From: Cyanobium sp. N.Huapi 1H5
GTDB taxonomy: Bacteria; Cyanobacteriota; Cyanobacteriia; PCC-6307; Cyanobiaceae
DNA length: 64,000 bases
Assembly: GCF_024345535.1 (NCBI RefSeq)
Contig: NZ_JAGQBH010000008.1
Span: 60,275-124,274, forward strand
Direction: 5' to 3'
Position 1 is the stretch's first letter. Each line of letters begins with the position of its first letter. Shown piece by piece: positions 58,632-64,000 of the stretch. The notes beneath the pieces were generated by a model. It worked only from the letters and a program-made list of their open reading frames with translations, was not told where the DNA came from and searched no databases. The position numbers were made by a program, and so were the translations under genes.

Positions 58632-59339
58632 ATGACAGCTCCCCCCCCCGATCCCCTCGATGAGGCCATCGCCGCCCGCCGTGCCCAGGACCCCCTGGTG
58701 GGCGCCCGGATCGGTGCCGAAGAGATCAGCCGCCGGCTCCTGAAGGCCATGGCGTCCGACCGGGGCGTGCACGTCGAATCGCTGCTGGCGGTCTGCGGTG
58801 CCCTGGCGGGCCAGGCCTGCCAGGCCGGCGTGCGGGCCCGCTCCCGGGCGGCCGGCCTGGCGGAGCTCTCGGGACTGCACGTCGTCGGCACCGGGGACGG
58901 CGGCTCCTGCCTAGTGGGCGAGGGGCTGGTCCAGGCCCTGTTCAACGATCCTTACTCCACCTGGGGTCTGGCCGCCGGTGCCGCCCAGCAGGCGGGCTGC
59001 ACGGCCCTGCCGGAGGCAACGGCCCTGTGGCGCCATGGGATGGAGCACCTCGGCCAGGGGGACTTCGGCGTGCCCCAGGTGCCCGACGTCCACCAGCCTT
59101 CGCCCGAATCCCTGCAGTCGCTGCCGAGCCTCTGGCCGGCCCTGCGGCCCCTGGCCCGGCGGTTCTGCCCCGATGCGGTGGAGTGGCCGATCCTCTTCGG
59201 CCTGGTGGCCCAGAAGGCCATCACCATGGGCCGGGAGGTGATCGATCCCTGCCTGGCGCTGCGCATCGTGATGGACACCGCCATCGCCGGTGCCATGGTC
59301 GTCCTGCCGCAGGCCCCGGAGCCCGCCAGCGATCCCTGA
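58632..59339 (+). CDS. Conserved hypothetical protein
   Basis: 236 residues from ATG. Soluble, mostly helical: EEISRRLLKAMASDRGVHVESLLAVCGALAGQACQAGVRARS, then GTGDGGSCLVGEGLVQALF and a C-terminal helical part (WPILFGLVAQKAITMGREVIDPCLALRIVMDTAIAGAMV). No catalytic motif recognised. It follows the RDD gene by 18 bp, so probably the same transcript. Confidence 0.7.
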   Translation: MTAPPPDPLDEAIAARRAQDPLVGARIGAEEISRRLLKAMASDRGVHVESLLAVCGALAGQACQAGVRARSRAAGLAELSGLHVVGTGDGGSCLVGEGLVQALFNDPYSTWGLAAGAAQQAGCTALPEATALWRHGMEHLGQGDFGVPQVPDVHQPSPESLQSLPSLWPALRPLARRFCPDAVEWPILFGLVAQKAITMGREVIDPCLALRIVMDTAIAGAMVVLPQAPEPASDP

Positions 59340-59452
59340 CCCTGCGGGCACCACGGACATCCGCGTCCTGAGATCCCCGTCCCGACATCCCCGTCTTGGC
59401 AGCGGCGGCCAGGGGCGTTACCAAGGCCTGCACGGTCCCTTGCAGCAGGCGG

Positions 59453-60130
59453 ATGGACTCCCGCTTCCGACGGTTTGTGACGGCACTGGCCCTGCCCTGG
59501 CTCCTTTGCCTGGCGCCCCTTCCCCTGCTGGCGATGGGGGAGCCCCCGCCCCGGCCGTCGGAAATTCCGCTGGAGGTGCCGGTGGGGGATCTGGGCCAGA
59601 ACGACCGCCTGCCGGATCCGCTGCGTTCCCGCTACCGGCCGGCCCCGGCAGGGGCGTTCCCGGTGCAGCAGGCCGGGGCCCTGGGCTACCCCCTCGGCCT
59701 GCAGCCCAGCGAGCAGGCCCCGTTCGGCTGGCGGCTGGCCGATGCGCGCAACGCCTGGCGCATGCACACCGGCCTCGATCTGATCGCCCCGGAGGGCTCG
59801 CCGGTGTTCGCGGTCCTGCCGGGCACCGTGCGGCTGGTGGATGACGTGGGTGGCTACGGCCTGCTTGTGGTGATCGACCACGGGCTCGGCTGGCAGAGCC
59901 TGTACGCCCACCTCCTGGATGTGGCTGTTCTGCCCGGGGAGAGCCTGGTGGCGGGGCAGCCCATCGGCCGGGTGGGCAGCAGCGGCTCGGCCACCACGGC
60001 CCATCTGCACTTCGAGTGGCGCCAGATGCGCCAGGGGCGACTGGTGGCGGTGGACCCCTCGCCGCTGCTGCAGCCGATCGGCACGGGGCCCTCCGTGGCG
60101 GGCCGGGCGCCACTGCCGCCGCTGCCCTGA
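59453..60130 (+). CDS. M23-family (LytM) peptidase
   Basis: 225 residues from the ATG of MDSRFRRF. Signal peptide (to about 28), Pro-rich linker, then a LytM domain: zinc ligands in MHTGLDLIAP (HxxxD) and HLHFEW (HxH), with SPVFAVLPGTV and GSSGSATTAH. Cuts peptidoglycan cross-bridges or acts as an EnvC-like activator. Confidence 0.92.
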   Translation: MDSRFRRFVTALALPWLLCLAPLPLLAMGEPPPRPSEIPLEVPVGDLGQNDRLPDPLRSRYRPAPAGAFPVQQAGALGYPLGLQPSEQAPFGWRLADARNAWRMHTGLDLIAPEGSPVFAVLPGTVRLVDDVGGYGLLVVIDHGLGWQSLYAHLLDVAVLPGESLVAGQPIGRVGSSGSATTAHLHFEWRQMRQGRLVAVDPSPLLQPIGTGPSVAGRAPLPPLP

Positions 60131-60156
60131 GCCAGGGGGCCGGCGGGCCTCGCCGT

Positions 60157-60552
60157 TCAGACGCGGTCCGGATCCACGGGCAGGCGCTTGAAGGCCAGGG
60201 CCAGGCGCCGCGCTCCCAGCAGCAGGGGGTAGAGGCGGCGGCTGCGCGCCGGTCCGTCGAACAGCGGCACCAGCAACTGCAGCAGGGGACCACTGGGCCG
60301 CATCAGGGCGCAGAGCTGTCGCACGGCCTCCGCCCCGTGCCAGGCCCTCTCCCCCTGGAGCAGAACCGCCCCCTGCGCCAACGGCAGGCCCCGTTCGCGC
60401 AGCTCAAGGCGCAGGGCCGCGTCGGCCCGCCCGTCGACGATCTGCAGATCGGGGATCCCGCCGCGCAGTTCGCTGCTCAGGGCGAAGTGGCGGCAGAAGG
60501 GACAGCCCCCGTCGTAGACGAGCCGCAGGAGCCGCGGAGCGTTGGACTCCAT
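60157..60552 (-). CDS. DCC-family (DUF393) thiol-disulfide-like protein
   Basis: 131 residues from the ATG of MESNAPRLLRLVYDGGCPFCRHF. The DGGCPFC motif is the redox-type CxxC of the family. Followed by LQIVDGRAD and HGAEAVRQL, all typical. The exact role is unknown. Convergent with the peptidase gene. Confidence 0.88.
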   Translation of the reverse strand: MESNAPRLLRLVYDGGCPFCRHFALSSELRGGIPDLQIVDGRADAALRLELRERGLPLAQGAVLLQGERAWHGAEAVRQLCALMRPSGPLLQLLVPLFDGPARSRRLYPLLLGARRLALAFKRLPVDPDRV

Positions 60553-60750
60553 GGGCTGCGGGGCCGAATCGGACGGTGGGGATGGGGGTGCGCCCATCGC
60601 TGCGGGGGAGAACAAGGCTGGGCGGCCGAGACTTCGGCCGCGTGATCGGAAGATTCGATTCTGGCTCCGGCGGCAGAAGAGCGGCGCAGGGGCGTCGAAG
60701 GATCGATTTCTCCAAGTCCTGACAGGTGGCTGGATTCTGTGATCCTCGGC

Positions 60751-60773
60751 ACCGTTCGATTCCTCAGAACGGT
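60751..60773. promoter_or_regulatory. Inverted repeat ACCGTTC-N9-GAACGGT
   Basis: Perfect 7+7 palindrome 19 bp before the ATG of the next gene, in a 176 bp intergenic region. It could be an operator or a 5'-UTR hairpin. It resembles a tRNA T-arm by chance only; no other tRNA arm is present. Confidence 0.4.
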
Positions 60774-60791
60774 TAGATCCTCTGCCAATGG

Positions 60792-61106
60792 ATGACTGGA
60801 AAGATGCTCACACCAACCACCCGTCTGAGGCTCCAGGAGATCATCGGCAGGATTGCCGATTCCCGCCCCGTCAGCCTGCATGAGCGCATCTATGTTCAGA
60901 AGTTCGCTGATCGCGATGCCAGTGTCTGGAGCTGGTTGCGGCGGGCACAGCGCACCCGGCAACGGGGTGAGCCCGAATCGGAACTCGACCGCTTCATGTG
61001 CTCGCTGGATCTGGGCGACCCCTGTGAAACCGGCGGATTCGATCCCGGCCGGGACGATCTTGGGGATTGGTTCAGCGGAGCTCCGAACTGGCTCAGGCGC
61101 AGCTGA
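60792..61106 (+). CDS. Conserved hypothetical protein
   Basis: 104 residues from ATG (alternatives at 60804). N-terminal TRLRLQEIIGRIADSRPVSLHERIYVQKFADRDASVWSWLRRAQ helix pair, then ELDRFMCSLDLGDPCETGGFDPGRDDLGDWFSGAPNWLRRS. Conserved-looking Trp/Phe pattern; I recall similar picocyanobacterial proteins but know no function. Confidence 0.7.
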   Translation: MTGKMLTPTTRLRLQEIIGRIADSRPVSLHERIYVQKFADRDASVWSWLRRAQRTRQRGEPESELDRFMCSLDLGDPCETGGFDPGRDDLGDWFSGAPNWLRRS

Positions 61107-61223
61107 GCGGCCCTTAAGCGGTAGAAACACTCATTGCCGAATCTTCGTCGCATCGGCAACGGACTTGGCTTGGGGGCCGTGGGTTGATGCCATGGTCAGG
61201 TCGCGGTCCGGTCGGAGGGTGCC

Positions 61224-61541
61224 ATGGACGCATTGCTGTGTAGCTATCGCAACTGTTCGGAACGGATGCGGATCATCCGCTGCTGTGGGCCCGAGGATTT
61301 CTTCCTCGAACGGGTTGTCTTTCCCTTCGAAGTGCTCACTTTCCATTGCCCCCCCGCCACGGATGTGGAGATCTGGGCGCGGGATTCGGTGGGTGTCGTC
61401 CTCAGCGAACGGCTCCCCGCCGATGCCCTGGCCATGCAGCAGAGTGAGGTGTCGACCCGTCCGGAATGGCTTCCCCAGGTTCCGAACCGAGCGGTGGGGG
61501 TGAGGGGCAACGCCAGCTCGGTCTGTCTTCTGCCCCACTGA
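61224..61541 (+). CDS. DUF1830-family protein
   Basis: 105 residues. Cyanobacterial DUF1830 features: CSYRNCSERMRIIRCCGPEDFFLERVVFPFEVLTFHCPPATDVEIW. Cys-rich start, beta-rich. Function unknown. The downstream deacetylase-type ORF starts within its last 76 bp in another frame. Confidence 0.88.
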   Translation: MDALLCSYRNCSERMRIIRCCGPEDFFLERVVFPFEVLTFHCPPATDVEIWARDSVGVVLSERLPADALAMQQSEVSTRPEWLPQVPNRAVGVRGNASSVCLLPH

Positions 61542-62503
61542 CGCCAGCCGCGGACGTCGGCCTCGTCTGCAGCGCCAGTTACCGCGATCACCTCACCGGC
61601 CCCTGGCATCCGGAGTGCCCGGCCCGGGTCGATGCCGTGATCCAGGGCCTGGAGCAGGCCGGCCTGCTGGCCCGCTGCCGGATCCTGCCGCCCCGCCCGG
61701 CCACGGACGCGGAACTGCTGCGCTGCCACACGCCGGGCTATCTGCAGCGGGTCAAGGAGGACATCCAGGCGGGCCGGGACCAGCTCTCCACCGGCGACAC
61801 CGCCATCAGCCCCCACTCGGAGCGCACGGCGCGGCTGGCGGCGGGGGGGGTGCTGGCGGCGGTGGAGGCCGTCATGGAGCAGCGGGTACGCCGGGCCTAT
61901 GCGGTCATCAGGCCTCCGGGGCACCATGCCAGTGCGGCGCGGGGCATGGGCTTCTGCATCTACAACAACGTGGCCGTCGCCGCCCGCCACCTGCAGGCGG
62001 TGCATGGTCTCGGCAAGATCCTGGTCGTCGACTGGGATGTGCACCACGGCAACGGCACCCAGGACATCTTCTGGAGCGACCCCTCGGTGCTGTTCTTCAG
62101 CAGCCATCAGGCGCCGCTCTATCCGGGGTCGGGCACCCGCCGGGAGCGAGGGGAGGGGGCCGGGGCCGGCACCACCTGCAACTGCCCCCTGCCGGCCGGA
62201 ACGTCGGGGCCCGAGCTGGTGGCCGCCTGGCGGGAGGAGCTCCTGCCGCTGGCGGAGGCCTTCGCCCCGGACTTCGTGCTGATCTCGGCCGGTTTCGATT
62301 CCAGGGCCGGCGATCCCCTCGGGGATTTCCGGCTGCAGGACGGGGATTTCGCGGCCCTGACCCAGCTGCTGCTCACCATCGCTGACGACCATGCCCAGGG
62401 CCGTCTGGTGTCCGCCCTGGAGGGGGGCTACGACCTGAAGGGCCTGGCGTCGGCCAGCGTCGCCCACGTGGCCTGCCTGCTGGGGGACAGCGGGCCGCGC
62501 TGA
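61466..62503 (+). CDS. Histone-deacetylase-superfamily amidohydrolase
   Basis: 345 residues from the earliest ATG; translation may begin later, near the VGLVCSASYRDH strand, which would remove the overlap with DUF1830. Zinc-site motifs: RPPGHHASAARGMGFC, VDWDVHHGNGTQ and SAGFDSRAGDPLGDF. Bacterial members are acetylpolyamine amidohydrolases or acetoin-utilisation-like proteins; substrate unknown here. Confidence 0.9.
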   Translation: MASPGSEPSGGGEGQRQLGLSSAPLTPAADVGLVCSASYRDHLTGPWHPECPARVDAVIQGLEQAGLLARCRILPPRPATDAELLRCHTPGYLQRVKEDIQAGRDQLSTGDTAISPHSERTARLAAGGVLAAVEAVMEQRVRRAYAVIRPPGHHASAARGMGFCIYNNVAVAARHLQAVHGLGKILVVDWDVHHGNGTQDIFWSDPSVLFFSSHQAPLYPGSGTRRERGEGAGAGTTCNCPLPAGTSGPELVAAWREELLPLAEAFAPDFVLISAGFDSRAGDPLGDFRLQDGDFAALTQLLLTIADDHAQGRLVSALEGGYDLKGLASASVAHVACLLGDSGPR

Positions 62504-62847
62504 TCACGCCACCAGAACCAGGCTTCGCGGTTGATCAGCAGGCCGATCAGCACCATGGCCAGCATCAGCACGATCTGATCAGCCCGGGCGGCCGCCAGAT
62601 GGCCGTGGATCTCCGGGGAGATCCCGTGGAACAGGGGCATCAGGCCCAGCTCCACATGGAACAGCATCGCCAGCAGCCAGGCGATCCAGAGGCTGCGCAG
62701 ACGCAGGCCATGGTCGATGGCTGTGGCAATGGGGACGTTCCAGGGCCCCCTGAGTCTGGGCAGCCCTTCCGGCGACGTGTGCGCAATAGCTCGGTTCTTG
62801 ATGGGCCGGTTCGTGGCCGGGCTCCTTACATTGGGCGGACGGTCCAT
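62428..62847 (-). CDS. Small membrane protein
   Basis: 139 residues. An unstructured N-terminus (start uncertain, perhaps about 40 aa later), then two or three helices: LRSLWIAWLLAMLFHVELGLMPLFHG and QIVLMLAMVLIGLLINREAWFWWRDQRG. The tail overlaps the deacetylase gene by 76 bp, tail to tail. Family not recognised. Confidence 0.65.
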   Translation of the reverse strand: MDRPPNVRSPATNRPIKNRAIAHTSPEGLPRLRGPWNVPIATAIDHGLRLRSLWIAWLLAMLFHVELGLMPLFHGISPEIHGHLAAARADQIVLMLAMVLIGLLINREAWFWWRDQRGPLSPSRQATWATLADARPFRS

Positions 62848-62873
62848 GGGTCCTTCCCCCCAGGCTGCTTGTG

Positions 62874-63455
62874 ATGACCTCCCCGATCTCCTCCCTGCCC
62901 AAGACCGCCGTGGCCACCGGGCCCGCCGGGAGGCCCATGGCCCAGCCCATGGATGCCGGGCTGCTGGAGGGTCTGCAGGACCACCTGGGCCTGGAACGCA
63001 AGGCCAGCGCCGCCTACTGGGCCATGGCCCTCTGGTTCGCCGAGCGGGAACTTCGCGGCTTCGCCGCCCACCTCATGGCCGAGTCCCGGGGTGAACAGGA
63101 GCACGCAGGCCTGCTCGCCGACTACCTGATTGCCCGCGGCCAGTCGGTGGACCTCGGCGAGCTGCCCGCCCCCTGCCAGCGCTGGAGCGACTACGAGGAC
63201 GTGCTCGCGGATGCCTTCCGCCTCGAGGCCGATGTCACCACCTCGTTGCAGCTGCTCTATTCCATGGCGGAGCGTGCCGGCGACGTGCGCACCACCGTCT
63301 TCCTCGACCCGATGATCCAGGGCCAGATCGCCGCCGAGAACGGCGCGGCCCACCTGCTCGGCCGGGTGCGCTTCGGGCGCCAGGAGGCTGCCTCGATGCT
63401 GCTGATCGATGGGGAACTGGCAGCGGCCCAGGCGCCGGCGGCGGCCGCGGTCTGA
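62874..63455 (+). CDS. Ferritin
   Basis: 193 residues. Four-helix ferroxidase: GLERKASAAYWAMALWFAERELRGFAAHLMAESRGEQEHAGLLADYLIARG carries helix A/B ligands (Glu; GEQEH = ExxH), and IQGQIAAENGAAHLLGRVR is the second-half segment. Stores iron in the cytoplasm. The first 25 residues are a variable extension. Its neighbour at 63766 is a Crp/Fnr regulator on the other strand. Confidence 0.93.
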   Translation: MTSPISSLPKTAVATGPAGRPMAQPMDAGLLEGLQDHLGLERKASAAYWAMALWFAERELRGFAAHLMAESRGEQEHAGLLADYLIARGQSVDLGELPAPCQRWSDYEDVLADAFRLEADVTTSLQLLYSMAERAGDVRTTVFLDPMIQGQIAAENGAAHLLGRVRFGRQEAASMLLIDGELAAAQAPAAAAV

Positions 63456-63486
63456 ATCCCTGAACGGGCGTCCCTCCCCCGGTGGC

Positions 63487-63759
63487 TCAGGCGGCCAGGG
63501 GCCGGCTGGTGATCTCCAGCAGGAAAGCGGCGCCGAGGGGATCGCGCAGGGGCAGGCGCGTCAGTGCATGGGCCTGGCGCTGCAGTTCCAGACGGCGTTG
63601 CTCGAGTCGCCGGGTTTCACGGCCGAGCCTCAGGCGGAGCCGTTCGTCGCGGCAGGCGGCCCCTTGCCCCTTCAGCCGCTGCCAGCTCTGGCGCACGGCG
63701 GCCATGTCGCGGCAGAGGCTGCCGATGAGGCTGTCGCCGGTGTGGATCGGGGCGGCCAT
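63487..63759 (-). CDS. Small basic hypothetical protein
   Basis: 90 residues, Arg/Leu/Gln-rich coiled-coil type helix (VRQSWQRLKGQGAACRDERLRLRLGRETRRLEQRRLELQRQAHAL). It lies 6 bp after the Crp/Fnr gene stop, so probably the same transcript. Function unknown. Confidence 0.6.
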   Translation of the reverse strand: MAAPIHTGDSLIGSLCRDMAAVRQSWQRLKGQGAACRDERLRLRLGRETRRLEQRRLELQRQAHALTRLPLRDPLGAAFLLEITSRPLAA

Positions 63760-63765
63760 CGCGGT

Positions 63766-64000
63766 TCAGGCCGCCAGGGGAGCGCCATCCACCAGGGCCG
63801 GTGCCAGGCGCAGGCTGGTCTCGCCGCTGGGGACCTGCAGCAGGTCGGCGGCCCGGATGCGGGAGATCAGCCGGGTGGTGGTGACACGGGTGGTGCCGAT
63901 CAGCTCACCGATCCGCTCATGGGTGAGGCGGAAGGGGAGGTCGCACCAGGGGCCGCAGCGGCGGCCCAGACGGCGCACCAGCAGCGAGAGCAGGGCATGG
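63766..64000 (-). CDS. Crp/Fnr-family transcription regulator (C-terminal part)
   Basis: Only the DNA-binding end is in the window; the gene continues beyond 64000. Helix-turn-helix FRLTHERIGELIGTTRVTTTRLISRIRAADLL is the Crp/NtcA-type recognition motif, in which the TTRVTTTR part equals the operator-contacting helix; a PSGETSLRLAPALVDGAPLAA tail follows. Proximity to ferritin suggests control of iron or stress genes; unproven. Confidence 0.85.
   Translation of the reverse strand, partial: HALLSLLVRRLGRRCGPWCDLPFRLTHERIGELIGTTRVTTTRLISRIRAADLLQVPSGETSLRLAPALVDGAPLAA

Noticed and set aside
60751..60790. tRNA fragment (GTTCGATTCC looks like a T-loop)
   Set aside because: No acceptor, D or anticodon arm can be formed around it.
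1..64000. CRISPR array, prophage, transposon or defence island
   Set aside because: No regular spacer-repeat array, integrase, transposase or known defence gene was seen; gene content is metabolic throughout.

Overview
The window is bacterial, very GC-rich and densely coded. It comes from a picocyanobacterium of the Synechococcus/Cyanobium type. The taxonomic markers are a phycocyanin beta subunit, a high-light-inducible protein, a plant-type 2Fe-2S ferredoxin, the chlorophyll cyclase AcsF with a Ycf54 homologue, and small cyanobacterial families (DUF1830, DUF2808, DUF3136). I saw no rRNA, tRNA, insertion sequence, integrase or CRISPR array.

Layout. 1-1942: a four-gene ExbB/ExbD-type operon with atypical members. 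2078-5958: enteric-type cysteine synthase, a small unknown, ferredoxin, glutathione reductase and a pentapeptide-repeat protein. 5936-12132: a low-oxygen island with an ArsR-type regulator, a second AcsF (chlA-II), an aldehyde-deformylating-oxygenase homologue, L-lactate dehydrogenase, a Ycf54 homologue, heme oxygenase and HemN. 12139-15564: SDR, an amt-glnK operon with a candidate NtcA box, and an orphan cpcB. 15685-20226: glutathione-transferase-like protein, small conserved proteins, an FAD monooxygenase with a TerB partner, and a DUF3136 protein. 20382-22583: type III glutamine synthetase (glnN). 22656-28238: an electrophile/quinone-stress operon (ene-reductase, FMN reductase, pirin) opposite an HxlR regulator, then a BcsA-like glycosyltransferase. 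28239-28916: a gene-poor stretch with structured elements.

28917-41236 is a nitrogen-scavenging region. Its core is a minus-strand operon: guanidine hydrolase (gdmH), its HypA/HypB-type nickel chaperones, a GlnT-type glutamine synthetase homologue, an ABC importer and a Rieske oxygenase. A clear guanidine-I (ykkC) riboswitch lies just upstream of gdmH, and a candidate NtcA site sits at the spacing expected for an activated promoter. A second block (desaturase, MetX-like hydrolase, second GlnT homologue, TIM-barrel protein) lies beside it and carries two related palindromes.

41237-49719: two tandem small paralogues, PPK2, a CPBP protease fusion, rhomboid, AEC transporter, prohibitin, a frameshifted 2OG-Fe(II) oxygenase and an Hli protein. 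49790-55659: a complete sucrose operon (sucrose-phosphate synthase, sucrose-phosphatase, PfkB fructokinase, amylosucrase). 55698-64000: cell-wall enzymes, membrane proteins, DUF1830, a deacetylase-family protein, ferritin and the C-terminus of a Crp/Fnr regulator running off the edge.

Two modules look most worth following. One is the low-oxygen tetrapyrrole island, which adds an ADO homologue and a Ycf54 homologue to the known chlAII-ho2-hemN set and has an ArsR-type regulator where ChlR would be expected. The other is the riboswitch-controlled guanidine operon, extended by a GlnT-type enzyme and a Rieske oxygenase.
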